Assembly (NCBI GenBank): GCA_036874045.1 | Contig: CM072339.1 | Location: forward strand, 2,363,501 to 2,427,500 | DNA from: Cymodocea nodosa | Lineage: Eukaryota; Streptophyta; Magnoliopsida; Alismatales; Cymodoceaceae | Direction: 5' to 3' | Length of the DNA: 64,000 nucleotides | Part shown: positions 12,501-25,500 of the stretch, one piece after another | Position numbering within the stretch: position 1 is the stretch's first letter | Layout: every line of letters begins with the position of its first letter | Translations under genes and position numbers: made by a program | Notes under the pieces: generated by a model | Databases searched by the model: none | Seen by the model: only the letters and a program-made list of their open reading frames with translations | Told to the model about the DNA's origin: nothing

Positions 12501-14961
12501 ACCTTAAGGTAAATTTTGTGTAAATGCTAAGTAAAGCCAACCAAAAAATTAAAATTGTTCTTGGCTACCATATACAACCAAAAAAAGGTGTAACAGGGAA
12601 CAAGGAAATGAGACCACTTATCAAGCTTCAGAAGGCAATAATAAAAGGATAATGAAACCACCATTTTTTACCTTTTTACATAAATTTTCTCTTCTTCTTC
12701 TTTTTTTCTCTCCTCCTCCCTTCTTTTTCCTTTTTTTATAATCTCATGTGCCTTCCCTCATCCCTTTTTTAGGTCTATCACCTCTACAACCCTAATAGGT
12801 GCAAGGTGGTAAAGGTGAAAAAAGAGGGAAGGATGACATTGCAACACTGGCTACAGAAGGTGGTGCGACGATAGAATACGATAGAAGAGGATTTGGATCC
12901 CAAAAGATTTTCACATTGTGGATGCAAAAGTTGTTGACGATGGCCTAGACCTTAGTCTAGTTCTTGAACCCTTTCTTCTCCACTTCCTTGGCAATGTCAA
13001 TGTAGATGGGTTTGTGGGTGACAATGTGAACCTTGAGCCTCATGGTCAAGACTACAGCCACAATGATGGTGTTCTTGTGATTGTAGGTCTGTCCACACAT
13101 GATGCCTTCCTTAAGTGCATTGCCAGCGAAGGAAGTGGTGACAACAACCTTGTTGTGCTTGTAATCAACATGGGTGGAAGTCAGCAATAGATGCAAAGGA
13201 GGATGCATCCATAGGAAAAAGAAAGGGGTTAGTATTGTTCAAAATGGGGTGTTGGATGGCCCTAGCAATAAAAATGGTGAGGGAGCAACAAATGGAGTTT
13301 GGTAGCTTGAGAGTCTAGTGGTATTGGTTGGAAGAGAAACTATGACCTAAAGTGGTGCCTAGGAGCAAAGAACATTAGAGAAGAGTCAACAATGGATTGG
13401 GCTGAAAATAGCAGTTTTGGATGGCACTACTTGTCCTAGGGTTTTAGGATAGGGAGAGGCGTCTATATGTAGAAGGGGCACCAACAGCCGAAGAGCTAGG
13501 CTACTAGTGGTTGGGAAGAGAATGATGGTTAGGGTTTCTCTCTTCCCTACTTGAATTTTTCACACATTTAGATTCACAAAACTTATTCTTTGATACCATG
13601 TGAGAATACAAGAAATGAGTGAAAGTGATTGATTTCATTAACAAATATAAAGAAATTACGTAGACAAGACAAACATAACTTAAGCAATATAAAACTAAAC
13701 TCACACACAATAACTAACCCTAACTCATTAAAATACCTTGACAGACTCAATCTTTAATAAAGAATCAGGCACCCACAGGCCACAACTGAATCCATTTAAA
13801 TCTTGGGTATATTATCTTTTTGAGCGGTCATGTCAAGCTTAGAATTATTGTGGGTGCATAATATACAGCAACTTGTAACAAATAACATAATATCAATTTT
13901 TTAATCTCACTCTCTAAAAAGTAAAAAAATACTCACAGATCATATATCAGAAAAGAAAAATCTTCAATAAAGAGTCATATACCCAAAGGCCATAGCTGAA
14001 ATACATGTAAAGCTTGGGTTTATTATTTTTTGAGTAGTCACGTCAAGCTTAGTAAAAGAGAACTAGTTACTTAAATCAATATGAAAATAAATTGTAATAT
14101 TCTCTTTGGTTTACAGTAGCCAATAGCACTAGGAACAGACTAATGGGTATCAAGAACATTTAGAGTTGGTATGTAAAGATGATGCACCAAAGGAGAGAGA
14201 GTCTGAAAGAAATTCTAAAATTGCATACTTAACGAAAAAAAAGAGTATACCTGGAATAGAGTAATGACATTAGCACACGGGAAATTATAAGAAGAAAGAG
14301 CGGACTTGTTAAACATAACCAGGAGTACTGCAAAACAAAGGGAAAACACAAGTTAAAAATACAGAGATGCTCCATCTGTTTCGAATAACGTGTTTGAAAT
14401 AGACATCGAAGACTGAAAGCAGAGAGAAAATCCTAAGGATATGCAGGGGATTTCTGTTTGAAAAATCAGCTGGACCGTCCACTTATTTGACAATAATCTG
14501 CAACACCCAATCATACCAACTAATCAATTTGATTAGCTGATTCACTGCATAAATGGTTAATCAACCCCAACCTGGATCACATCTACTGAATTTCTGTACC
14601 TTAGAACAAACTAATGCCCGTGCCAAAGTAATATATGCTAAGTAATTCATGCTTGTAAAAGAAGGATTCACTCTTTCTTCAATTATATAAAACATAGTTC
14701 TGTAACAAAACTTTATCAATCCCGGCCTGGAAAACAAACAAGCTAGCCAAAAATCAGCAACAGAAAACAATAGGAAAAATCCAACAGGAACATGAGAAGA
14801 AACAAGAAGAAAATAAATCATGCCCAACCTGCACAAATCATGTAGGACAGAGCGGCATATGCCCCCCTCTTGGTCATGGCAGAACCCTTGAACAGACTCT
14901 CTTCTTCATCCCTGGGAGCGTCCGAGACCGGAAGCAGCCCGTTGGAATTCTTCGGACCCAT
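9538..14961 (-). CDS. UGNT1: UDP-N-acetylglucosamine transporter UGNT1-like
   Basis: A multi-pass nucleotide-sugar transporter of the NST/TPT superfamily, expected in the Golgi membrane. The Arabidopsis relative UGNT1 supplies UDP-GlcNAc for N-glycan maturation and glycosphingolipids. Ten exons: 14829-14961, 14251-14327, 12128-12292, 11891-12024, 10883-11013, 10745-10789, 10538-10635, 9861-9968, 9707-9763, 9538-9612. They join in phase to 340 residues, the usual family length. Visible blocks: MTKRGAYAALSYMICAVLL at the first membrane helix, SVRGVNVPMYTTLRRTTVV, FGAFIAGARDLSYDFYGYA, SSGLNSFGLMWCNGLACGP, NYSIFLNTTLNSAVTQTMCG, and a short basic tail (KVKGK) typical of ER-exit signals. The start at 14961 (MGPKNSNG) fits family N-termini; an in-frame Met at 15090 would add an unrelated leader. 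The ~2-kb intron after exon 2 contains repeats and a possible LTR-element remnant. Assignment to UGNT1 is from remembered similarity. Confidence 0.9.
12850..13700 (-). mobile_element. possible LTR-retrotransposon remnant in UGNT1 intron 2
   Basis: On the minus strand at about 13590 the word TGGTATCA follows a sequence ending in CA. This is how plant Copia elements begin their primer-binding site, complementary to initiator tRNA-Met. A copy of TNTG/CA-type LTR sequence would then run to the right of 13598. I see no matching second LTR and no recognisable gag or pol, so only a piece, if real, remains. It looks old and broken. The 83-codon minus frame at 12957-13208 has no family I recognise. 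Confidence 0.3.
13749..14052. repeat. interspersed direct repeat, two ~94-bp copies
   Basis: 13749-13842 and 13959-14052 share AATCTT.AATAAAGA.TCA, a block with CCCA.AGGCCA.A.CTGAA, CTTGGGT.TATTAT, and TTTTGAG..GTCA.GTCAAGCTTAG at the end. The copies are separated by about 115 bp of unrelated AT-rich DNA. They sit inside intron 2 of the transporter gene. Confidence 0.7.
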
Positions 14962-17412
14962 TTTGCCTTTCGCCTCAAGATGACACCTTTGCGGTGGAAA
15001 CCAGCAAAAGGAGCGATCCTTTAAAGAGTGAGGAGGCCAACGTAAAGAGGAGGAACGAGTAGATGGGATTCCTATTCCCACCTCGCACAAAAAGGGAAGG
15101 CTTTTTATTACTGGCTTCCTATTACGAAAACTTGCTCCTTATGGTTCTCCAGGTGTAGGGGATGGGATTTGGGTGCTGGAGATATTGGCCTGTAGTGGAA
15201 TTCTCCCACTCTGAAGTCAATATTCGATGGCGCGATCGAGAACGGAGTAGGAAGACGAACGAAAGAAGAAGAACAACAATAGAGAGAAAAGAAAAGAACC
15301 ATTGGTCTTCGGGTGGGTCTCCCCTTCGCTTGCAGTGGTTTGTTATTTTTTTAATCTTAAAAAATTTTAAAATAGCAAATTTAACGAAATAATAATAAAA
15401 AATATATAATATAATAAAATCCCCCTTTCCCAAAAGACCTAAAGTGAAAAAAAAGAAAGAAATTGTATGCAAACCCAAACAAAAATATTATCAACATCAA
15501 AATAAAATAGGCATACTATTGTTAATTTTATTTATCAATATCAAGAATTACCACATTTTTTTTATTTCTGAAGGTGATATTTTCATGTATTTTCTTTTGA
15601 CGGGTCCTTTTTTTATTATCCAACCCATTCTTTAATTTTTGTTGAAACGTGTTGTTCATTTATGAAGTAAAAATGGACCACTTTCTCTTATTGTCCATTT
15701 ATGGAGTGAAAATGGGCCACTTTCTCTTATATTCGCTGAGGTATGACACACACACACACATATATATAAGAGCAATATATGAATTATACGTAACGAAAAT
15801 CTTGTGTTCTTTTAAGGAAACTTTTAATGAAGAACATAAAAACCGTCAGTTACTTATTGACAGATTGTATTATTGGTCATCCATTTTGTTGTTGTGCGTG
15901 AGATTTTGAAGGTAAAAATATTATCAATATTATTAGAAAAAGGAAACATTTTGCTGTCGAATATCCCAACATTAGTATAAATTTTGATTTACAGACATGC
16001 AATTTTTTTTCTTCAGATTTTTACAGAGAAAATGTTTATCGGGTCCGTTCCCATGATTCCAGATGTTTTGCAAAGATTAATGTTTAGAATTGACGTGTAT
16101 TCAAAACATTTTCGGAGAAGGATATAAGAATATATCAACGATCTATGGATGGTTTAAGATCAGTCAATGTAATCAACAACTGAACATTTAGAAAGAACAA
16201 AATTTTCAGGTATCAGAATATCTTCCTTTTTCATAAATCATAAGTAATTAGCATGAATAATTACTCTAAATGCTATTGGCATTAGACACTCCTATTTATG
16301 TGTCTAATAGTTGAGGACTTTCATATGCAGGAGGACATCAATTATCCATATTAGTAGAATAATAGGGGTATAAAAAAAGCTACCTTGGAGTAGCCTAACC
16401 TAAGTTTAATCAACCTTCAACCATGGGTGCATTTATTTCACTTCAAAGCAAAACTCCACTGTAATTTTTTCCTTGGGAGAGTGGTGTTGATAAATAGCAG
16501 TTGAAATTCACTAACAACATTTATCAACCACATTTAACGGTACGATAAACAAAACACCCCACAAGCAAACGCTCCAGAATGGCTAAGTTCGTCTGGTATA
16601 ATTAATACAGAAGATGGGCCCAATTAGGCCCATGGCCTTCTAGGTCGATTGGGTTGGGTCTAACTTGGGTTACGACCGATACACTTTTTTTAAATAAAAT
16701 TTTGTCTGTTAAGTGGTAACCTGAGAAGTGAATGGTGGGTAATTTGAAAAATTTTACATAAATTTTATTCAAAGAAAATTGAAGCCTTGGTTGACGGCTA
16801 ATAGATATATATGGTTTTCAAAGTTTTACATTCAACTCATCTTATACCAAAACTCGGTGCCGAATTGTAATGATAAATAATTCACGGTAGAAAAGGACAA
16901 GACCAACAAATATTAAACGATACTTGAAAACTAATTTTATGCTAATTTACTTTAAAATAAATATTATTAAATAAAAAAATAAAATATTTGATATTTTATT
17001 TCACTGCCTATTCAAGAGTTGGTTATTGATCAGAACTGAGTATGTTTAGGCATTTCAATTGTTCGAAAACTAGGGTTTTCTCGAGACCGGCTGCTATAAG
17101 ATCCCAACTCCGCGTCTTGCTTCTGTCCGGTTCGCCGCCATTTTACGCCACGAGAACCTTCGTTTCCGCCGTCTACGATCCACATCTGGTAAGCCGAACC
17201 ACCACTCCTGCCCTCCTTCTTTCTGAATGCTCCATTTGTTCAATTGGTTGATCAAAGCTGCTCCCTTTTTGTCCACTCGTCGTTCTGAATCTTTAACTCT
17301 TATGTGCTTGATAAAAAGCTTTTTCTCATTGAAAAAAGGCATCTTTCTTTTCGATCATTTCTGGCATTGGCCTACTGAGTTACGACATTTTCTATTTTTG
17401 TTATGGTTGCAG
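14962..17412. other. divergent intergenic region, UGNT1 / eL28
   Basis: The transporter gene (-) and the eL28 gene (+) are transcribed away from each other. 14962-15300 is probably the transporter leader and promoter. 15340-16560 is AT-rich with a short CA/TA dinucleotide run near 15750-15770 and no gene I can support. 16615-16632 carries TGGGCC and GGCCCA, site II-like words common in ribosomal protein promoters, although they lie about 400 bp above the presumed start. A non-coding leader exon of eL28 ends at 17188 and its intron runs 17189-17412. Confidence 0.5.
17070..17078 (+). promoter_or_regulatory. telo-box in the eL28 leader
   Basis: CTAGGGTTT is the plant telo-box (AAACCCTA on the other strand), typical of ribosomal protein and translation genes close to the transcription start. 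Here it lies in or just before the non-coding first exon. The eL31 gene in this window has the same word in the same relative place. Confidence 0.55.
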
Positions 17413-17417
17413 TTGTA

Positions 17418-19550
17418 ATGGCAACCGTTCCTGCCCCCTTGATCTGGGAGATTGTGAAGAGGAACAACGCTTTCCTCCTGAAGGAGTTTGGAAATGGTAA
17501 CGCCAAGGTGGAGTTCAGCAAGGAACCCAACAATCTCTACAATCTCAATTCCTTCAAGCACTCTGGTATGCCATGAACCATAATGCCCGTGTTTAGATCA
17601 GGGTTCTAGTCGGTACTTGGCTTGAGTTTTTGTGGTGAATTTCTCTTGGAATGTAGGATTGGCAAACAAGAAGACAGTCTTGATCCAGCCTGGTGGGAAG
17701 GATCTTTCTGTGATGTTGGCCACCACCAAGACTAGGAAGCAGAACAAGCCTGCCTCTAGTTTGCATAGGTCTATCATGAAGAAGGAGTTCCAGAGGATGG
17801 CCAAGGCAGTCAAGAATCAGGTGAATTCCTTTTCCTGAAATGATATTCGCTATTTGTTGATTTCCATTGTTCCATGTCTATTTGGCTGTATTTTGGTTAT
17901 TGATGCGTACTCTTCATACAGATAATTTTTAGCTCTCATGATACTTGGGACAAATTTAGTAGCGCTCTACCATGATTTTGAAAAAATTGGCCCCATCTTC
18001 CTATCCAATGCGAGTCTGTAGTGATGAGGATTATTGAATAACAATCAAGAAGTATCATTTGATTATTTGCTGTTTGCCAGTGGTTTTTAAATCTAAATTT
18101 GCTAACCAGATTGTTGATCTCACATGTGAATGCATCACAATTGTTTTTATTTTTAAATCAAACTCCAGGGATGAGGAATGGCATGTAAGAACAGCCATTA
18201 TTGGACCAATAAAATATGCTTATTACGCTTGGCTTTTGAGCCTGTGAACGATTTTTTTGTTTCTGTATTTGCTTTTCCAGATTAACTAGTGAATTCAATT
18301 AATTTTGATTTTCTATTCAGATTAACTATATCTTAGCTTTCTTGTACACAAACGTTTCTGGACTGAATTTTTGTTTGGAAGGGATGGTCTGCAATGATGA
18401 GGAATAACATGTAAGAAGAGCCATATTTATTGGCCTTCAGTGAAATATACTTGTTACGCTTGGCTTCTGAGCTCCATCTTTCAGTAAATTGAACGAATCA
18501 AAATTTTGATACTCCTTTGATGTTGATTTTTTTCCAAGTTAAATTTAGAAACCATTTGCCTTTGACAAGGTTATTAAGGTGCCTGGAAGGTAAGCCTGAC
18601 ACCCATTTAAATAATTTTTTTTAATTTCTTATGCTATATTATATATTTAAAAATATTTAATAGTAATTATGTTTATGTCTAACTTTGCCACATAATTAAC
18701 ATTCAAATACATAAGTAATTTCATAATAATATCAAAATATGAAGTGTAATAATGCAAGTATGTATATTTTAAATATGTATATAACTATATGTTCAATAAT
18801 TATGTATATTTTAGTAGTATTCTATCTTTTGAAATCGAATTTTTTTGTAATTTGCTTCAGTAGCATCCCTTCAAAAAATATATATTTAAGTTTTTTTTTC
18901 AAAAAAATTAGAAATATATATATATATATTGAATTGGTCCGATGGTAGATCTGCTTGATTAATACTGGTTGAGGCGGTCAGCACCTATGCGTTTATCTTA
19001 ATAACTGTGGTCTTCAACAATCTCGAAAGTTTTGACATGCAACGCAAGTTCCTCTTTGATATGCATTGCTAGTGCTGTTGAACAGTGAAATGTTGTATTC
19101 TTTTGGCACATTCAGGGGCGATATAAGCAGCCCTTTTATCCCACACCATGAGGTTGTTCAATGTCTCGTAAATGTAATTTAACTGTAGAAATGGGAAAAC
19201 CTACCTTGAAGATATTTCATGTCGATTTGCTTGACAGTTAGGTTATGCAGTAATAAACCTCTCTCCTAACCGGGTTATTTGTTCTGTTGTAAATGCTAGG
19301 ATATCTCTAGTTTGCCTTGTAAAAATATGGGTCTCTTTTTGATCGACGTTGCTCATGGACGAATAGAAAAAATATAGGAACTTACCTACAATCGTTGATT
19401 TAACTGTAGGTTGCTGACAACTACTACAGACCAGACTTGAAGGATGCATCCCTTGCTCGGCTTAGTGCTGTTTACAGGAGCCTTCAGATTGCAAGGTCTG
19501 GTCCTAAGAACAGGAATAGACAGGCTGTCAAAGTTTCGAGGAAGTGCTAG
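17418..19550 (+). CDS. RPL28: 60S ribosomal protein eL28
   Basis: A component of the cytosolic large ribosomal subunit. Coding exons 17418-17565, 17657-17820 and 19410-19550 join in phase to 150 residues (Arabidopsis copies are about 143). The protein begins [20 protein letters not shown] and contains [20 protein letters not shown], then [11 protein letters not shown] and [19 protein letters not shown], and ends [10 protein letters not shown]. The whole eL28 domain is present and very basic, as expected. A non-coding leader exon (about 17040-17188) is spliced to the ATG exon just 5 bases before the start. The last intron (17821-19409) is long and carries the snoRNA-like sequences listed next, a common arrangement in ribosomal protein genes. 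Confidence 0.95.
18165..18246 (+). ncRNA. degenerate box C/D snoRNA copy
   Basis: This is a diverged duplicate of the snoRNA at 18383-18478, sharing GAGGAAT..CATGTAAGAA.AGCCAT and the guide TTACGCTTGGCTT. Its C box reads GGGATGA (18168-18174) and its D box TTGA (18236-18239), each one base off consensus. A short terminal stem CAGG/CCTG can still form around the boxes. It may be a weak gene or a pseudogene. Confidence 0.4.
18383..18478 (+). ncRNA. box C/D snoRNA in eL28 intron
   Basis: C box ATGATGA at 18394-18400 and D box CTGA at 18467-18470 are 66 bases apart. They are flanked by a terminal stem, GATGG before and CCATC after, plus GC/GC next to the boxes. The sequence directly before the D box, ACGCTTGGCT, is complementary to AGCCAAGCG(U), a highly conserved segment of 25S rRNA near the peptidyl transferase centre. 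By the D+5 rule it would direct 2'-O-methylation of the second C of AGCC. From memory this resembles the site served by yeast snR69 and vertebrate U35. Intronic processing from the eL28 transcript is inferred. Confidence 0.65.
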
Positions 19551-22500
19551 ATCACATACTCTGCGGTTTTCATTGTCTTGTTTGAGATAATTCAGGCAAT
19601 TCTAATCTTTCTTGAGGTCGTTATTTATATTTGCTGTGATACGATCTACGATCAAACTCTTTGACTTTGTTTCATTTTGGTTGGAAGATTTGATACTAAA
19701 TTTTGCAGTCCCATGTTGTCTACCAGGAAATCCTGTTTATTGCGGAGGTCTAAATTATTTTCGCGTGTTTAAGAAATTATGAGAACCGGAAGAGCGCTTG
19801 TAATAAATAACCTTATTTGAAAAAAGGCAACTTCTGGTGGGTGGTTCGTCTATACATCGGATTTAAGAAAATGGTTGTACAGGAAATTAAATAATGATAT
19901 GATGCGGGATATTGAATGCATCATGTTACAACCATAAAAATATCATATATACTGACGGGGTTTAGATTGTGTTGTAGTTGTACTTGATGCAAGAGACAAG
20001 ACAATGATAATATGTTTATTCTTACAGGATTTGCGAGGAAAAAAGATTTTAAGCTAAAATGATTTTTGCTCTCTCCCTCTGTCAAGTTAAATTTCTTGCC
20101 TCTTGAAATGGAGAGAATTCTTTTTTAAAGAAGTTGGGAGGATATGGTTGATGAAAAGAGAAATAGCTGTTCTTTCTTTTTATTTTTGTTCTCAATGGAA
20201 AATAAAATTTTAACTTCAGATACAAACAAAAATGTTATAAAAAATTAGTAAATTGATATGTTATTAGTACAAATAATAAAATATTAAGATATATAATATA
20301 ATTAATTAACATAGTTATATTAATATACACTATGATTTTTAATATGTTATTTTTTGGTGAGAACATGACGAAGATAACGATGGAATTAAAATTCGTATAA
20401 CGACAGAATTAATAGTTATATTAATATAATTTGTATAATGACATAATTAAGATTTTGAAATTTTAATTTAAGATAATTTTATTTTTCATCATGGATAGCC
20501 AACGAATTAAAACCTGTATAACGATGGAATTAATAGTTATATTAATATAAATTATACAACGACAGAAATAATTATATTAAGATAATTTTATTTTGATCAT
20601 GTATAACGACGGAATTAAAATTTTGAAATTTTAATTTAATATAATCACTTTTAATGAGTGAAATATATCTGTAATTCAATATGATTGTAATCTATAATTA
20701 AAAACAACTTTCCGAAAGAAAACAACATTCTTCAACTGAACAAAAATCATAATTAAAAAGAACAAAAAAATCATAAAACAACACATACAATTTCAACGTC
20801 AAAGTAACTTTGACAACGACTAACTTCATTTAACATGACGAAAGGTAAAAGGTAAGTTCTTTCAATATCACAATAATGTTGCACGTATATTTTAAAGTGA
20901 AGTTAACATTACAACAACATAAAAGATAATATTATCGTAATATTCTCGTACATTCAAAAGTTTACCATATCATAACAACACCGAAGGACTTTGTCGCACT
21001 TTCTCAGTCATATTAATCTTTACTTTATTATTTTCAAATCTGATTGTTTGTGTATATTTTCTGTTAAAAAAAAAAAAAAACGAGAGAGTTAAGAAATAAT
21101 AAGAAATAAAAATAGCAAAAAATATAATAGTATTTTTTTGCTAAAATGAAATGACGAGAAATTGAATTTAAAGTATTTGTGTAGTTATGAGAAATTAAAA
21201 TTTTAATATTTTTATTAGAAAGTTAATTAATAAATTAGATGAAATTTTTTTAAAAATATTATATTTCAAGTAGATTATTTTAAACTTATTTTTTCTAAAT
21301 AAATTATAGAACAAAGTAAAATTTCATAAAAAAAATACATAACATGTTGATAAATAGGATAAAATACCAACAACATTAATCATTACAATACATCTTTTTT
21401 GTATTAATACAATATTGTTCATGCTATATATAATTTTTTACCATATAAATAACATAATTTGTTTATGCATTTGGTCAGTTGTTCTCTTCTTTTGTTCAAT
21501 ACTTAGAATACTAGTATAACATATTTTTTCCTCTTCAATAATGGTAGAAGCTTCAACAGGTTATTCATTAATCTGTAAAATCTTTAACTAAATTTGCTTT
21601 GACTATTTTTCTTATGAAATTGTGAAACAAGAAATATGTTAAAATAAATTTTGCTTATATATTAAATCAAAATGACATATATTTTTGTAATATTGTAAAT
21701 CAATGTTTTATCACTCTAAATATATATTATACTACTATTTTTAACTATTAATGTTCGTAATTAAAATTATTTATTGTAATAGTGGAAAGGTGATTCTTAT
21801 TGTACTTTAACAAATAATAATGAATATATCAAAATAAAGAAATAAATTTTGATTGATTTAAAAAACCTACATCTCTCAAATAAAACTTATATGTACAATA
21901 TTTTCAACAATTACTTCTGAATACAATTAAATATGAAATAGTCTACATTAATATTAGAAGTTATGACATATCTCGTAGGACTTGAAGCCAATTTTATTGA
22001 AAAAATGCATCTTGAAGAATTTGAGCATACACAACTAATTCTTCTTATCAACTAATTACATAAGTAATTTACATGTCTAAATTACAAGTAGCTAGCATAT
22101 TTTGTGTTAATTTTCCTTTTTTATTTTTAAATCTTACATTTTCTTGTTTACAAATTATTATTTTAACATGTGTACCTTTAATAACACTAATATAATTCTA
22201 AGTAGAAAATAATTTGTCAATAACAATATTATAACAAATATAATAAATGAATTAAGAAAGAATGTAATATAAATAAGATCTTACCTTAAAGTATGAGAAA
22301 ATATTTAAATCATTTCCAATCCTGACATTGATGATGAATGTTTAGTTAGATGTATATGATATAATTGGATTATAACATTTAATATCTCATTGAAGTAAAT
22401 ACTAACTAATCAAGTAGATCAATGAAAATCCTTTCTTATAACGTTATATCATTAATTTTGACCAACCATAATAAGAAAAATTGTAAGTTTTTCTTTTATA

Positions 22501-25500
22501 CTTATATTTCTACTATTTTGTGCTACACTTTTCCTTTTCAATAAGTTATAAAATTACATGAAAATATGTTGACTAATATGATATAATTTCCTACAATTAT
22601 ACAATTGATGTAATATAAAAGTATCTAATAATCTCATAATATAATATTATTCTTCTCTACTATATATTCACCTATTGACTTTAGGAATAATATTTCTAGA
22701 ACATGTTACTATGTTGCATATTTGACAAATTAAAATAACTAATTTATGTATTCTCTTTCAGTATCTTTTGAAAAATCGTCTTTCTTTCTCCATGTTTGTT
22801 TGAAAGATAGTTACCTACCAAAATGATGATTTAAAATATTATATCTAATAACAAACCAGTATAACACGTAAAAATATAACAACTAATATACAAAGGCAAT
22901 ATAATGACCAACATAGAAAATATCATATCCAAACAATATATAACTTTAACATTAAAAAAATCATATACAAACAAGCCACAACTTTAACACAACATCAACA
23001 AAGTTCATGTTAACTTAATATAATATTCAAATTACAAACATAAAATAACACAAACAATCCATATCAAAACACATCATATCAAAATTACAAATATAACATA
23101 AACAATAAACATAACATAACACATGGGAAACAAAGTTCAAATCCATAGTGAACAATATTTTACATGTGCTTTAAATTGAACCTCAATCATTTCAATCACA
23201 TGTACGTAGAAAGAGCTAAAAAATGACCTCTCTTCTCATTTTTTAACAACTAAATTTCAAAAAATATCTTATTGTTAGTAAGATCTAGAATTGCAAGCAA
23301 TATGTCGATTCAAAAAGGGCTCAGGAGAGCAATAACAATAGCAACGATTCAGGAGATTTCTTGATTTTCAAAGAGGGTTCAGGTGGAAGGAAGATTTTTC
23401 AAGAGAGAGAGGGCAAGTTCGGGAGGAAGACTTCCTAGTTTTTAGACAACAATTTTAATGAACTACATGATAAATGAAACGATGGATGTTGTTAAAATCT
23501 GAATTAATCTTAATTAGTAGTTAAATGATGGATGCAGTTAACTAGTAATTTTCATTTAATTATCATACTGTGACTTAATTAATCTTCCAAAATTAAAGGC
23601 ACAAATATTTCATAGAATTATAACAAATATTTTATAGAAATAAATATTTAATCAAATTTTGTGGACAAGTACTAATATTGAAAATTAATAATAACCAATT
23701 TCAAGATTAAAAGATAATTGAGGAAATTTCATAATTAAAGATGATGCAAATACATTTCAATTTTTAAGCAGTAATTTCATCCAATTTTGAAAATTTACCA
23801 TGTGAAAGCCACAACTCCAAAAATTAGACCTAAAGTACCATTGGAAAGACTAGGAAGGGTACTACTAAATAAGAAAATTATGAAAATTCAGATGAAATGT
23901 GTGAATTAGTAGTAGAAAAAATTCAAAAAATCAAGGTGCAGAAATTATTATTTCCCTGTAACTACATTCACCTTATGCATTCAAAAATTCATAACCTTCA
24001 ATTTACATCACCAAATTCCACAAACTTGATATCAATAAAAAGCTTAGAAGGTGCTCTACTTAGAATAAATATTCAAATCCAGATTTAAATGATAGCTTAT
24101 CAACAGAAAATCACGAAACTGTAAAGATATAAAAACCAGTCCACCATAAAAACTGTAACACCCTTTTGATTTCAAAAATCCATAACTTTCTCTTTACTAA
24201 AAGAAAATCTACGAAACCGATGCCCACAAAAATCTCAAGATGTGTATTTTCAAGGAAAAACATGAGATTGTGAATACTCAAACTCAAATTATAGTAGAAT
24301 TCAGAAATCTGAACATCTACTATTCAATTCAGTACTCAAATTCTGCCATACAACATCGTACTAAACTTATATCAAATCTACATAGAAATTCGTGATTTTA
24401 ATCCGTCATCATCTAAATCTGGTCTACTATCTAGAACTACCACGAATACAATTAAAACCAGAGTGATTAACTCCTTAAATAGTGAAACCCAAGTAGAAAA
24501 TTAAGACAGTAAATACTGGACTGAATTCTATCTACACACTACAACCTTCATAACACTTATTGATAATCTAAACAGCAAACTCAGATTAAAATGTCTAATT
24601 TAAACTCTAGATCCTACACCTAATCTAAGAAACACTGCAATAAACCAATGCAAATTTAAGCTTCGTAATTAAATTAAATAGGGGATTAAAACGAGAAGGA
24701 AATTCTGAAATATGCATTATAGGTACTCTATTCTAGCTACTTAACGTAAACCCACTTAAAATAAACAAGTTCCACTATTTAATCTACCCACAAAACCAAA
24801 TTATCTCACAATAGTGAATTATAACAAATATTTCAGAGAAATAATACACCAAAAATATTTCATAGAAATAATACACCTGCTCGTATAGTTTAAAACATCA
24901 ATGAATTCCTATAATGGTTGCTACATGATGATAGTCAGGTCTATTTTATATCAAATGGGTAATATAAACACATCAGACTTGTGGTGTAAATAACTGTCAC
25001 TTAATTAGAGCAAAGTAAATTGCACTCGATCTATTTATCCCGGTTGCCAAGCCAATTTAGGTAGGGTAATATTTTGTCTCATGTATTTTTGTTCCTATAA
25101 TATTTTTCATTTTGAAATACCTTATTGGAATATAAAAGATAAATGACATCAATAGGAAAAAGTTATATATTTTAAAGGACATAATAAAAAGTTTAAACTG
25201 AATGAAAAAGAATCTAAACTTCAGTAAGAATCTTAATAAAAAAGAGATATTAGTCGGGACTGAATGAAAATAGAGGCTAGATGTTTAACATTAGTCAAAC
25301 CAGATTACATCCTTGCTAAAATTATGCAATCTCACGCAAATGTCTACCGATATGTCTATTGATATGTGGATGAAGAAACATTGGGAAAACTAAGGTAAAG
25401 ATGAAGACAACTGATTTAGGATGAAGATGGATGAACCAAAATTAAGGGTGTTTGACGATTGGACAGTTGTGCACACATGATGATCAAAGGAGGATGGAAG

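Noticed and set aside
15122-15478. 118-codon minus frame upstream of the transporter gene
   Set aside because: It is Phe/Leu-rich because of T-rich DNA and has no recognisable domain.
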